Positions 54,090-63,793 of a stretch of DNA of 64,000 nucleotides are shown piece by piece. Numbering within the stretch: position 1 is the stretch's first letter; each line of letters begins with the position of its first letter. The DNA is from an uncultured Flavobacterium sp. Lineage in GTDB: Bacteria > Bacteroidota > Bacteroidia > Flavobacteriales > Flavobacteriaceae. The stretch lies in contig NZ_OY730245.1 in NCBI RefSeq assembly GCF_963422545.1, positions 248,001 to 312,000 of the forward strand, given 5' to 3'. The notes beneath the pieces are model-generated. The model searched no databases and was not told the DNA's origin. It saw only the letters and a program-made list of their open reading frames with translations. A program made the position numbers and the translations under genes.

Positions 54090-56636
54090 TTACAATGAGT
54101 ATTTCAAAGTAATTCCGTATGTTCTCTGATCTCCAATTACACCCGCATATTGTCCTGTGTTTCCTCCGGCAGGCAATAATTGTTCGTAGTAATCTTTATT
54201 AAAAAGGTTACGTCCCCAGAAGTGAATAGATAAACCTTCGGAAGCACGGAAACCTAAACGAGCATTAAAAAGTGCATAGCCAGGAACTACTAAGTATTTT
54301 GAAGCCGAAGGGCTTGATGAAAATTCAGAACGAGCATAAGAATCAACAGCTAAGAAAACTTTTCCTTTATTCCCAAAGAATTTTGCATCATCAGAAAGTT
54401 CACCTCCTAAAGATCCTGCCCATCTTGAAGCACCAGGCAAGTCAGTTCCAGACACATCTTTATAGGCTACCGGAGCTCCTGTTTCTTCTAGCGGAAGTGG
54501 TGCATTTGTAAACTTAACGTAAGTACCTTCTGTATAAGTTGCAGCACCATTTATTGTAAGGTTTCTGGTAACTACAAAACTAGCATCTAGTTCAGCACCT
54601 CTTACACGCACTTTATCAGCATTAGCAAGATATCCGCGGTTCACGCCAAGTTCAGCCGCCTGAACGTTGGTTTGAAAATCCTTGATTTCTGTATTAAAGA
54701 ATGCAAGATTAAATACGGAATTTCTAAATGGAGAAGTTTTTACACCTATTTCATAATGATTTACTTTCTCTGGTTTAATTACCGCAAGATCCAATAAAGG
54801 TTGCCCTTTTGCATCAGTAGGAAGTCCGGCTACGTTTACACCAACTGGCTTGTAACTTTTTGCATAAGTAGCATAAGCATTGATTTTGTCAGAAGCTTTA
54901 TAAGTCAATGTTAAGTTTCCTGAGAAGTCAGTATTATCAGTATTTGATGCAAATGCCTGATCTGAGTAAACTGATTTTTTCAAAGCCAATAATGCTGGAT
55001 CAGTAGTTTGTAGACCTCCGTATGTTGTACGGGAATAGTGTGCATCTTTCTTATCAAAATTATATCTTAAACCTGGTAATATATGTAAACGGTCAGTAAT
55101 TGCCCAGTCTAATTGCCCAAATACGGCAGCACTAGACGATCTGATACGTGCGTCAGTTTTAATTCCGTATCCTTCAAAAAGACCTGGAGTTTTCCATAAA
55201 TTACTTGTAGTGCTTTGTGCGAATCTCCATTGCGCAGTTCCAGATTCTTCGGTACCATTTGTTTGTGATGTCTGGTCGATGAAAAACACACCTACAACAC
55301 CACTTATTTTAGAGGTAAGCTGACCTGCATAACGAACTTCTTGCGTAAATTGAGTTTGTCTTGTTGGATTCTGAGATTTCGCCAATACTTGCAATCCTGT
55401 AAAATCTCTGTCATTTGATGGATCCCAGTTCCAGAATCTCCAAGCTGTAGTTGAAGTAAGAGTTCCATTTCCAATTTTCGTATCAATATTCAAAGATATA
55501 CCTCCCATATCTTGATTTGAACGCCATGGAGTATCGTGGTCAATTTTACGATCAAAAGCGTTAAGACTTGGAAGCTGATAATTTAAATCTTTAATAATAG
55601 CATCAAACTGACGATAACCAGCTCTTTGAGTAGGAGCAACACCAGCTACTACTTGTGCATATCCGTCAGGACGCTGCGTTGTAATATCTGCAGCTAATAT
55701 AATATTAGTATTTTCTGAAGGCGTATAAAGTAATTGCCCTCTAATTCCTTGATTGTTTAATGTATTTGTAGGTCTCCCTGTAGCAACATTATCAATTAAA
55801 CCGTCGCGTTGTGTACCTGAAAAAGACAAACGACCTGCTAGTTTTGAGCTTAAAGCCCCAGTAACAGAAGCTTTAGCTTGTAAAAAATTAAAATTTCCAT
55901 AACTCACTTCAAAGTCAGCACCAGAAGTAAAACTTGGTTTACGGGTAGTAATGTTAAACGCACCAGAAGTTGTGTTTTTACCAAACAAAGATCCTTGTGG
56001 TCCACGTAAAACCTCAATTTGATTGATGTCAATAAAATCTAAAGTTGTAGCAGCCGGACGTGCATAATAAACACCATCTACATAGAACCCAACTCCAGGA
56101 TCGATACCGTCATTAGTTAGTCCAAAAGGAGAACCAAGACTACGGATATTGATTCCGGTATTTCTTGGATTTGAAGAGTAAAGCTGTACTGATGGAACAA
56201 GTTCTTTGATACGATTAACGTTAAAAGCTCCTGTTTGTTCTGCTTGTTTACCAGTTATAACTGATATTGCGATTGGCACATCCTGAGCTTTTTCTATTCG
56301 GCGTCTTGAAGAAACAACCACTTCGATAAGCGCATTTTCTTCATTTAGTGTTATTTGTAATGGAGAAGTTGGTAAGTCTACAAGTTCTACCTCAGTCGTT
56401 TTGTATCCTACGTATTGAACTAAAACAGTTAAAGGAAGTTTTCCTCTGGTATCTATGCTGAATTTTCCTTTAGAATCTGTAATTGTATTAGAAGTTGTTC
56501 CTTTGATGACAATATTAGCAGCTTCTAATGGAATGTTTTCGTTAGTTGAAACAACACCTTCAATGTTTTGGGCAAACGAAATAGAGAAGGTTAAAAAGAA
56601 TAGTATTGAAAGTATATTTTTTATAGAATTTTTCAT
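54090..56636 (-). CDS. TonB-dependent receptor
   Basis: An 848-residue outer-membrane active transporter. It has a signal peptide ending SISFAQ and a carboxypeptidase-regulatory-like domain at 23-105. The plug domain at about 115-235 contains VPIAISVITGKQAEQTGAFN and IEVLRGPQGSLFGKNTTSGA. The 22-strand barrel ends in the canonical aromatic YGITLKYSL. The plug pattern (GPQGSLFGKNTTSGAFNI) is of the pesticin/siderophore-receptor type common in Proteobacteria. An Rrf2 regulator gene with four Cys lies upstream on the same strand, suggesting redox- or iron-linked control (inference). Confidence 0.92.
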   Translation of the reverse strand: MKNSIKNILSILFFLTFSISFAQNIEGVVSTNENIPLEAANIVIKGTTSNTITDSKGKFSIDTRGKLPLTVLVQYVGYKTTEVELVDLPTSPLQITLNEENALIEVVVSSRRRIEKAQDVPIAISVITGKQAEQTGAFNVNRIKELVPSVQLYSSNPRNTGINIRSLGSPFGLTNDGIDPGVGFYVDGVYYARPAATTLDFIDINQIEVLRGPQGSLFGKNTTSGAFNITTRKPSFTSGADFEVSYGNFNFLQAKASVTGALSSKLAGRLSFSGTQRDGLIDNVATGRPTNTLNNQGIRGQLLYTPSENTNIILAADITTQRPDGYAQVVAGVAPTQRAGYRQFDAIIKDLNYQLPSLNAFDRKIDHDTPWRSNQDMGGISLNIDTKIGNGTLTSTTAWRFWNWDPSNDRDFTGLQVLAKSQNPTRQTQFTQEVRYAGQLTSKISGVVGVFFIDQTSQTNGTEESGTAQWRFAQSTTSNLWKTPGLFEGYGIKTDARIRSSSAAVFGQLDWAITDRLHILPGLRYNFDKKDAHYSRTTYGGLQTTDPALLALKKSVYSDQAFASNTDNTDFSGNLTLTYKASDKINAYATYAKSYKPVGVNVAGLPTDAKGQPLLDLAVIKPEKVNHYEIGVKTSPFRNSVFNLAFFNTEIKDFQTNVQAAELGVNRGYLANADKVRVRGAELDASFVVTRNLTINGAATYTEGTYVKFTNAPLPLEETGAPVAYKDVSGTDLPGASRWAGSLGGELSDDAKFFGNKGKVFLAVDSYARSEFSSSPSASKYLVVPGYALFNARLGFRASEGLSIHFWGRNLFNKDYYEQLLPAGGNTGQYAGVIGDQRTYGITLKYSL

Positions 56637-56832
56637 TTTTATATTAAGTATATGTGATTAGTAGAATTTAAATTAAATTTTTTTACCAACACATACACAT
56701 CATAAATGAACTGTTTTTCACTGTTGTGAATTGACTTTGTTTTTTTTGCAAAAGATTTTTTGTCATACCTGATTTACTGAAATCTACTTTCATGGGTTAA
56801 AGTTTTGGAAATGATTTGTTAATTATTTTTTG

Positions 56833-56840
56833 CAAATATA
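56833..56840 (-). promoter_or_regulatory. Candidate TonB-receptor promoter -7 element
   Basis: The minus strand reads TATATTTG (TAnnTTTG). It would give a leader of about 190 nt before the receptor start. A weaker call because no -33 box is clear. Confidence 0.3.
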
Positions 56841-56883
56841 AATATTAATTCTATCGATTTACTAGGAATTAGAAAATATTTTT

Positions 56884-57297
56884 TTATTTTTTTATCAATG
56901 AGGCTATAGTAATGCCTTGCATTGCTTTAAGAGTTTCATCACGAATAATCATTAAACCGTGTCTTAAGCTACATTCTTCCTCGGTTTTGCAGTCAGAACA
57001 AGGCTCGTAAAAATTTAGGGAAGCACAAGGCAAAAGTGCAATTGCACCATCAAATAAACGGTGAATTTCTGCCAGAGTGATGTCGTTTTTAGATTTTATC
57101 AGATAATATCCGCCAAATTTTCCTTGCTTACTACTCACAAAACGTCCGCGTTTTAGATCTAATAAAATTTGCTCTAAAAACTTTTTAGGAATATTGGCTC
57201 CATCAGCAATTTCTATTGTTTTAGAAATGTGATTTTCGTCTTGTTCTGCTAAATAAAGTAAGGCCTTAAGGGCGTATTTTGCTTTATGTGATAACAT
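56884..57297 (-). CDS. Rrf2-family regulator with four cysteines
   Basis: A 137-residue winged-helix regulator of the Rrf2 family: YALKALLYLAEQDEN at the start, the recognition region IPKKFLEQILLDLKRGRFV near 36, and SKQGKFGGYYLIKS. The dimerisation loop carries Cys91, Cys100, Cys103 and Cys109 (CASLNFYEPCSDCKTEEEC), enough for an Fe-S cluster as in IscR or NsrR. It probably senses iron, redox state or NO. The TonB receptor gene downstream is the nearest likely target. Confidence 0.9.
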   Translation of the reverse strand: MLSHKAKYALKALLYLAEQDENHISKTIEIADGANIPKKFLEQILLDLKRGRFVSSKQGKFGGYYLIKSKNDITLAEIHRLFDGAIALLPCASLNFYEPCSDCKTEEECSLRHGLMIIRDETLKAMQGITIASLIKK

Positions 57298-57415
57298 CTA
57301 TATTTAATTATGAATTGTAAATTATTAATTATGAATTTAGTTTTAAACCTGAAACTAAAAAACTTGAAACAAAAACTTGAAACAAAAACTGAAAACTGCG
57401 ACTGAAAACTAAAAT

Positions 57416-58252
57416 CTACCAGCCTCCGCTTGAACCTCCACCAGAGAATCCGCCGCCGCCAAAACCTCCACCGAAGCCACCGCCACCGCCAAAACCTCCA
57501 CCGGATGATCCGCCGCCGAAACCTCCAAATCCGCCGCCGCCACTTCTTCCAAGACTACTTAGAATAATAACATCGAGCAGGCTAGGGCCTCCTCCGCCAT
57601 TATTGCCTGAATTTCCTCCGCCTCCCTTATTTCGAGACAGCAAAACTAATACAATTACGACAATAACAATAAACGGAAGTATTGGGAAACTTTTTCCTTT
57701 TGGTTGTTGCTTGCGTTCGCCTTTAAATTTTCCTTTAAAGACATCAATTATAGCATCTGTTCCTTTATCAAGACCATTGTAAAAACTTCCTGCTTTAAAT
57801 TCCGGGATAATAATATTTCGAATAATTGTTCCGCCAATTCCTGCAGTTAAACGATCTTCAACTCCATATCCTGGATTAATGGCAATTTTCTTTTCGGCTT
57901 TAGCCAATAAAATAACAACACCATTATCGTCTTTTGCAGTTCCTCCAATTCCCCAGGTTTGTCCCCATTTTGTGGCAAGCTGACTAACATCTTCACCTTT
58001 TAAACTTTCGATTGTAATAACTACAATTTGAGTTGTAGTAGAATCAGAGTAACGAATTAGTTTTTCTTCAAGTTGTGCTTTTTCGCTTGCGCTTAAAATG
58101 TTTGCATAATCATATACCGAAGTTTGAAGAGTTGGTTTCTCCGGAATTGTAAATTGTGCAAAAATACAATTACAAGTAAAAAATGCTACTAGCAAAAAGG
58201 TAAACTGAAAAATTCTTTTGGAATTTGAGATTTTAGTTTGGGAAATTTTCAT
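57416..58252 (-). CDS. TPM-domain protein, YgcG-like, with Gly-rich tail
   Basis: A 278-residue exported protein. The signal peptide ends NCIFAQ and the TPM domain lies at about 45-165 (VYDYANILSASEKAQLEEKL; STTTQIVVITIESLKGEDV; NPGYGVEDRLTAGIGGTI). One transmembrane helix near 190-208 (ILPFIVIVVIVLVLLS) is followed by a very Gly-rich tail of about 70 residues ending GGGSSGGW. This is the typical partner of LemA. It starts 3 bp after the second TPM gene. Confidence 0.9.
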   Translation of the reverse strand: MKISQTKISNSKRIFQFTFLLVAFFTCNCIFAQFTIPEKPTLQTSVYDYANILSASEKAQLEEKLIRYSDSTTTQIVVITIESLKGEDVSQLATKWGQTWGIGGTAKDDNGVVILLAKAEKKIAINPGYGVEDRLTAGIGGTIIRNIIIPEFKAGSFYNGLDKGTDAIIDVFKGKFKGERKQQPKGKSFPILPFIVIVVIVLVLLSRNKGGGGNSGNNGGGGPSLLDVIILSSLGRSGGGGFGGFGGGSSGGGFGGGGGFGGGFGGGGFSGGGSSGGW

Positions 58253-58255
58253 TGT

Positions 58256-58693
58256 TTATCCTTTTGATATTTCGTTTGATAATTCGTTAGTGTCACCTTC
58301 AGACCACGGAAAGTATTTTTTTAATTGTTCGCCAGCGTTCAAAATACCATCAACAATTCCTTGCTTAAAGTTTCCTGATTTAAATTGTGCCACCATTGCA
58401 TCTTTGGTACTATCCCAAAAATCTGATGCTACAACATCATTTATGCCTTTGTCCCCACAAATAGCAAAAGTTTTATCTGCTACAGCAAAGTAAAATAAAA
58501 CCCCATTTTGAAGTTGGGTTTCATTCATTTTTAATTCATAAAAAACTTCTAAAGCCCTGTCAAAAGGAACTTTAGAAGTTGTTTGTTCTATATGTACTCT
58601 AATTTCGCCAGAAGTATTTTTTTCGGCCACGCGAATTGCTTCAACAATGTTTTGTTCGTCTTCTTTGGATAAAAAATCTTCTACTTTTGACAT
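58256..58693 (-). CDS. TPM-domain protein, soluble
   Basis: A 145-residue TPM-domain protein without signal peptide: EDEQNIVEAIRVAEKNTSGE, RVHIEQTTSKVPFDRALEVF and GVLFYFAVADKTFAICGDKG. It lies between LemA and the exported TPM gene in a conserved cluster. The function is unknown. Confidence 0.88.
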   Translation of the reverse strand: MSKVEDFLSKEDEQNIVEAIRVAEKNTSGEIRVHIEQTTSKVPFDRALEVFYELKMNETQLQNGVLFYFAVADKTFAICGDKGINDVVASDFWDSTKDAMVAQFKSGNFKQGIVDGILNAGEQLKKYFPWSEGDTNELSNEISKG

Positions 58694-58756
58694 TGAAATT
58701 ATTTTAGAGTTTAGATTGTTGATTTTAGATTATGGCCTAAAATATTAAATTCGTTT

Positions 58757-59344
58757 TTAGAATTTTACTTCCACTGGTTTGTCAGCTCCTTCAACAGCAT
58801 TAAAATATGCTTTTTCTTTGAAACCAAACATACCGGCAAACAAACTATTTGGGAATGTTTTAATGTGGCTGTTATAAGGTTTTACAGCTTCGTTGAAACG
58901 AGTTCTTGCTGTTAAAATTTGATTTTCTGTACTAGCCAATTCGTCTTGTAATTTCAAGAAATTCTCATTTGCTTTTAATGTTGGATATTGTTCAACAGAA
59001 ACTAATAATCTTGATAAAGATGAAGATACACCACTTTGAGCTTTGTTGAATTCAGCAAGTTGTTCAGGCGTAATATTAGATGGATCTACAGTTACACTAG
59101 TTGCTTTTGCACGAGCTTCGATAACAGCCGTCAAAGTTGATTTTTCGAAATCAGCGGCACCTTTTACGGTGTTTACCAAGTTTCCAATAAGGTCATTACG
59201 TCTTTGATAAGCCGTTTGTACATCTCCCCAAGATTGCTCTACAGTTTGACTTAATGTTACAGCAGTATTGTTAATTCCTTTAACCCAGCTATAAATTGCA
59301 AAAATAACAACAGCTCCAATAATCCAAGGCAAAAATCTTTTCAT
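58757..59344 (-). CDS. LemA-family protein
   Basis: A 195-residue protein anchored by one N-terminal helix (FLPWIIGAVVIFAIYSWV), with the helical LemA domain: AYQRRNDLIGNLVNTVKGAADFE near 45 and TRFNEAVKPYNSHIKTFPNS near 145, then FKEKAYFNA. LemA proteins are found with TPM proteins in many bacteria. It is transcribed with the two TPM genes. Confidence 0.93.
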   Translation of the reverse strand: MKRFLPWIIGAVVIFAIYSWVKGINNTAVTLSQTVEQSWGDVQTAYQRRNDLIGNLVNTVKGAADFEKSTLTAVIEARAKATSVTVDPSNITPEQLAEFNKAQSGVSSSLSRLLVSVEQYPTLKANENFLKLQDELASTENQILTARTRFNEAVKPYNSHIKTFPNSLFAGMFGFKEKAYFNAVEGADKPVEVKF

Positions 59345-59387
59345 GTGTATTTAATTTAAGTTTGTTTCTAATTATTTAATAAATATA

Positions 59388-59720
59388 CTATAATTCGTTC
59401 TTAATTTCAGTTAATTGTGTTTTTATGGTCTCTAATTTACGTATTATTTCGAATTTATCTAATGTTTTCTTTTGTCCTTCTTTCAAATGTGTTTTGGCGC
59501 CTTCAAGAGTAAAACCTCTTTCTTTGACCAAATGATAAATCAATTGCAGGTTTGTAATATCATCAGGAGTAAACATTCGGTTGCCTTTGGCATTCTTTTT
59601 AGGTTTCAAAATGTCGAATTCGCTATCCCAAAAACGAATCAATGATGCATTGACATTAAAGGCTTTGGCAACTTCGCCAATGCTATAATATCTTTTATCT
59701 TTTGAAAGCTCGATATGCAT
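59388..59720 (-). CDS. MerR-family regulator
   Basis: A 110-residue MerR-type protein with the winged helix at residues 10-78: YYSIGEVAKAFNVNASLIRF, WDSEFDILKPKKNAKGNRMF and a short coiled-coil. No C-terminal effector domain is present. The LemA gene starts 43 bp downstream. A -7-like TATTTTTG (minus strand, 59746-59753) lies 25 bp upstream. Confidence 0.9.
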   Translation of the reverse strand: MHIELSKDKRYYSIGEVAKAFNVNASLIRFWDSEFDILKPKKNAKGNRMFTPDDITNLQLIYHLVKERGFTLEGAKTHLKEGQKKTLDKFEIIRKLETIKTQLTEIKNEL

Positions 59721-59768
59721 GATTTTTTAATTTTCTATTTTAGTCCAAAAATACTACTTTTTGCAGTA

Positions 59769-60746
59769 TTAATCTAATGATTGATTTTCCTGATTTGCCA
59801 TTTGTGAAATTGCGACATATTCTACAGCTGACATATTTCCGTAATAAAAATTCAGGGGGTTTACAACTTTTCCGTCTTTGTGAACTTCATAATGACAATG
59901 CGGACCTTCAGATCTGCCGGTACTTCCCACATACCCAATAACATCACCGCGTTTGACATGTTGTCCGGCTCTACAGTTGTATTTGCTCAAATGAGCGTAC
60001 AAACTTTCGTAGCCAAAACCATGCCTGATCACAACATGATTCCCAAATCCTGACGCCGCAGCATCTGCTCTTTCTACAACACCGTCGCCGGTGGCATAAA
60101 CAGGAGAGCCCGTGTTTGCCGTAAAATCCATTCCGTTATGCATTTTTCGCACTTTCGTGAAAGGGTCAGTTCTATATCCAAAACCCGAAGCCATTCGTTT
60201 CAAATTCTCATTACTAACAGGCTGAATCGCCGGAATCGCCAATAATAAATTACCTTTTACGCTTGCCAGCTTTAAAATTTCGTCTAATGATTTCGATTGA
60301 ATTGCTAGTTCTTTAGACAATCTGTCAATTCGTTTTGTTGTATTTAATACCAGCTGAGAATTATTATAACCTTCTAATTTTTTGTACCGATTAGGATCTC
60401 TAAAACCTGCTTTTCGAATAGAATCCGGAATTTCAGTTTTATTAAAATAAACCCTGTATATATTGTTGTCTCTATTTTCTAATGCTTCGGTCACATCATC
60501 AATTTCGTCCATTTTTTTGTTTAGAATAGCATATTGCAATTTCAAATTTTCGATTTCACGTGCTTGTAAACGATCTTTTGGTGTTTCGAAATAAGAAGTG
60601 TTGATTAAAAGTACAAAAACTAAAAAACCAAATAGCGCTGCGGCCAACAAAAACAACAATGCATAACCAATTTTAGCCCTTTTTCTGGTTTTTATTTTCG
60701 TATAAGCCAGATTTTCTGAGTCGTAATAATATTTTACTTTCGCCAT
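59769..60746 (-). CDS. M23-family peptidase (LytM domain)
   Basis: A 325-residue cell-wall hydrolase or divisome factor. It has an N-terminal transmembrane helix near 27-50, a coiled segment, then an M23 domain at about 195-300 with the zinc-site motifs HNGMDFTANTG and HCHYEVHKDG, and a HVVIRHGFGYESLYAHLSKY block between. It has all expected metal ligands, so it may be active. It is divergent from alaS and followed by the MerR gene, an order I know from Flavobacterium. Confidence 0.93.
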   Translation of the reverse strand: MAKVKYYYDSENLAYTKIKTRKRAKIGYALLFLLAAALFGFLVFVLLINTSYFETPKDRLQAREIENLKLQYAILNKKMDEIDDVTEALENRDNNIYRVYFNKTEIPDSIRKAGFRDPNRYKKLEGYNNSQLVLNTTKRIDRLSKELAIQSKSLDEILKLASVKGNLLLAIPAIQPVSNENLKRMASGFGYRTDPFTKVRKMHNGMDFTANTGSPVYATGDGVVERADAAASGFGNHVVIRHGFGYESLYAHLSKYNCRAGQHVKRGDVIGYVGSTGRSEGPHCHYEVHKDGKVVNPLNFYYGNMSAVEYVAISQMANQENQSLD

Positions 60747-60844
60747 ATTTTAAAATACCCTATTTTTGCAGCTTGTAAAATAAGTTAGTCGAACAAATTT
60801 AGTAAATGTTTCAGTTGTTCGAAGCTTTTTTTCAAGAATTAAAC

Positions 60845-61005
60845 AAATTAGATAATGTGTCAATTTGATAATTAGATAATGTCTTAAAAACGAAATTTAT
60901 TGTCCTGAATTTTAAATTTCTAATTAAAAAAGTAACATTGTCACATTTTCAGATGGAGTAAATTATCTAATTGACACATTATCAAATTATCACATTTTCT
61001 AATTT
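60845..61005. repeat. AT-rich inverted repeats between M23 and alaS genes
   Basis: AATTAGATAATGTGTCAATT (60848-60867) is largely the reverse complement of AATTATCTAATTGACACATT at 60961-60980, and shorter repeats of TTAGATAATG and TTATCACATT also occur. The region holds the promoters of both divergent genes; TAAATTTG (minus, 60794-60801) is a possible -7 box for the M23 gene. Confidence 0.5.
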
Positions 61006-61009
61006 AAAT

Positions 61010-63646
61010 ATGAAATCACAAGACGTACGTAAACAATTTTTAGACTTTTTTAAAAGCAACGGACACTTAATCGTTCCGTCGGCTCCTATTGTGCTTAAAG
61101 ATGATCCAACCTTAATGTTCAACAACTCGGGAATGGCCCAGTTTAAAGAATATTTTTTAGGAAACGGAACACCAAAAAGCAAAAGAATAGCCGATACGCA
61201 AAAATGTCTTCGTGTTTCCGGTAAACATAATGATCTTGAAGATGTAGGTTTTGATACTTATCATCATACTATGTTCGAAATGTTAGGTAACTGGTCTTTT
61301 GGTGATTATTTCAAAAAAGAAGCGATCAATTGGGCATGGCAGCTTTTGACAGAAGTTTATAAAATTCCAAAGGAAAATCTTTATGTTTCTGTTTTTGAAG
61401 GAAGCAAAGAAGATAATGTGCCTTTTGATCAGGAAGCTTGGGATATCTGGAAAACATTAATTGATGAAGACCGAATTATCCTTGGAAATAAAAAAGATAA
61501 TTTCTGGGAAATGGGAGATCAGGGACCATGCGGACCTTGTTCTGAAATTCACGTTGATTTACGTTCGGAAGCTGAAAAAGCTTTGGTTACAGGAAAAAGT
61601 TTAGTAAATAATGACCATCCTCAAGTAGTTGAAATCTGGAATAATGTATTCATGGAATTCAATCGTAAAGCTGATGGATCTCTGGAAAAACTTCCTGCAC
61701 AACACGTAGATACCGGAATGGGATTTGAGCGTTTGTGTATGGCTTTGCAAGGAAAAACATCAAATTATGATACTGATGTTTTTACACCGCTTATCGAGAA
61801 AGTAGAACAAATTACAGGTTTAAAATATACATCTGATGAAGTAAAAAACATCAGTGAGGAACAAAATAAAACTAATATTGCGATTCGTGTTGTTGTAGAT
61901 CACGTTCGTGCAGTTGCTTTTGCAATTGCTGACGGACAGTTGCCATCAAACACCGGAGCTGGTTATGTAATACGCAGAATTTTGCGTCGTGCAATTCGTT
62001 ACGGATTTACTTTCTTAGGCACCAAAGAGCCTTTTATCAATAAATTGGTAGAAGTTTTAGCAAATCAAATGGGAGAATTTTTCCCGGAAATTAAGTCGCA
62101 GCAACAATTGGTTACAAATGTTATTCGCGAAGAAGAAGCTTCTTTTTTAAGAACTCTTGACCAAGGATTACAATTATTAGACAATGTAATTGCACAAACT
62201 AATGGTTCAGAAGTTTCTGGTGCAAAAGCATTCGAATTGTATGATACTTTTGGATTCCCGAAAGATTTAACAGCTTTGATCTTGAAAGAAAAAGGAATGT
62301 CTTTTAATGAAGCAGAATTTGATGCATCAATGCAGGAACAAAAAAATCGTTCACGTGCGGCATCAGAAGTTTCAACAGAAGATTGGTCGGTTTTGATTCC
62401 AGGAAATGTAGAGACTTTTGTGGGTTATGATCAAGTAGAGAATGACGTAAAAATTACCAGAATCCGTAAAGTTGATAGTAAAAAAGACGGAGTTCTATAC
62501 CAAATCGTTTTAGATAATACACCATTTTATCCAGAAGGAGGAGGACAAGTTGGAGATAAAGGAACATTAGTTTCTGCAAATGAAACTATTGAAATCATTG
62601 ATACTAAGAAAGAAAACAATTTGATTTTGCATTTTGCAAAACAATTGCCGGAAAATATCGAAGCTGGTTTTGTAGCAAAAGTAAATGCCGATTTAAGAGG
62701 TTCAACTTCTAAAAATCACTCTGCTACGCATTTAATGCATTTGGCTTTGAGAAACCTTCTTGGGACTCACGTAGAGCAAAAAGGTTCATTGGTAAATCCG
62801 AACTATTTGCGTTTTGACTTTTCGCATTTTTCTAAAGTTTCAGATGAAGAATTACGTCAGGTTGAAGCAAGTGTAAATGCACAAATTGAAGCACAATTGC
62901 AATTGGTAGAACACAGAAATATTCCGATTAAAGAAGCATTAGATAAAGGTGCAATGGCTTTATTTGGAGAGAAATATGGAGATAATGTTCGTATGATTGA
63001 ATTTGGTGAAAGTAAAGAACTTTGCGGTGGAATTCACGTGAAAAACACGGCAGAAATCTGGCATTTTAAAATCATTTCTGAAGGTGCAGTAGCAGCTGGA
63101 ATTCGTCGTATTGAAGCGATTACAGGTGATGCAGTAAAAGACTTCTATCAAAATCAAGAAAATACTTTATCTGAAATAAAAGAAACATTAAAAAATCCAC
63201 AGGATATTTTAAAATCAGTAGCTTCTTTGCAGGATGATAATGCTAAATTGAAAAAACAAATCGAGCAATTATTAAAAGAAAAAGTAGGCGCTTTAAAATC
63301 AGAATTGGAGAAAGATTTTGAAGAAGTAAACGGAATTAATTTCCTTGCAAAACAGGTAGATTTAAGCATGGCTTCGACTAAAGATTTAGCTTCTGCTTTA
63401 GGAAGTTCAAAAACTGATTCTTTTGTATTTCTAGCTTCAGTAGAAGATGGTTTGCCGAATATTCATTGTTATATCTCTAAAGAGTTGGTGGCAAGCAAAA
63501 GCTTAAATGCAAATGCAGTTATCAAAGAATTAGGTAAATATATTGAAGGAAATGGAGGAGGGCAGCCTTTCTTCGCTTCTGGAAAAGGAAAAAATGCAAA
63601 CGGAATTGCAAAAGCTTTGGCTCACGCAAGCGAGTTTATCAAATAA
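61010..63646 (+). CDS. alaS: Alanine-tRNA ligase
   Basis: Class II aminoacyl-tRNA synthetase, 878 residues from ATG 61010 (MKSQDVRKQFLDFF); an upstream start at 60971 adds 13 residues from repeat sequence and is rejected. The catalytic core has FNNSGMAQFK and the GDQGPCGPCSEIH block. The editing domain has NHSATHLMH (zinc ligands) and ELCGGIHV. The C-Ala domain has a late coiled-coil and ends GGGQPFFASGKGKN. All standard parts are present. Confidence 0.97.
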   Translation: MKSQDVRKQFLDFFKSNGHLIVPSAPIVLKDDPTLMFNNSGMAQFKEYFLGNGTPKSKRIADTQKCLRVSGKHNDLEDVGFDTYHHTMFEMLGNWSFGDYFKKEAINWAWQLLTEVYKIPKENLYVSVFEGSKEDNVPFDQEAWDIWKTLIDEDRIILGNKKDNFWEMGDQGPCGPCSEIHVDLRSEAEKALVTGKSLVNNDHPQVVEIWNNVFMEFNRKADGSLEKLPAQHVDTGMGFERLCMALQGKTSNYDTDVFTPLIEKVEQITGLKYTSDEVKNISEEQNKTNIAIRVVVDHVRAVAFAIADGQLPSNTGAGYVIRRILRRAIRYGFTFLGTKEPFINKLVEVLANQMGEFFPEIKSQQQLVTNVIREEEASFLRTLDQGLQLLDNVIAQTNGSEVSGAKAFELYDTFGFPKDLTALILKEKGMSFNEAEFDASMQEQKNRSRAASEVSTEDWSVLIPGNVETFVGYDQVENDVKITRIRKVDSKKDGVLYQIVLDNTPFYPEGGGQVGDKGTLVSANETIEIIDTKKENNLILHFAKQLPENIEAGFVAKVNADLRGSTSKNHSATHLMHLALRNLLGTHVEQKGSLVNPNYLRFDFSHFSKVSDEELRQVEASVNAQIEAQLQLVEHRNIPIKEALDKGAMALFGEKYGDNVRMIEFGESKELCGGIHVKNTAEIWHFKIISEGAVAAGIRRIEAITGDAVKDFYQNQENTLSEIKETLKNPQDILKSVASLQDDNAKLKKQIEQLLKEKVGALKSELEKDFEEVNGINFLAKQVDLSMASTKDLASALGSSKTDSFVFLASVEDGLPNIHCYISKELVASKSLNANAVIKELGKYIEGNGGGQPFFASGKGKNANGIAKALAHASEFIK

Positions 63647-63708
63647 GTTTTTTAAAGTTGCTAAGAATCTAGGTTACTAAGGTTCTTTTATATTTCGCGC
63701 AAAGACGC

Positions 63709-63746
63709 AAAGTCGCAAAGTTTTTAAAAACTTTGCGACTTTTTTA
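63709..63746 (+). terminator. Terminator of alaS
   Basis: AAAGTCGCAAAGTTTTT pairs perfectly with AAAAACTTTGCGACTTT, and TTTTATTTT follows. It is also symmetrical enough to be a repeat element. Confidence 0.8.
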
Positions 63747-63793
63747 TTTTATAGAAATTAATTTTTGTAAGTTTATACTTTATTATTTTAAGT

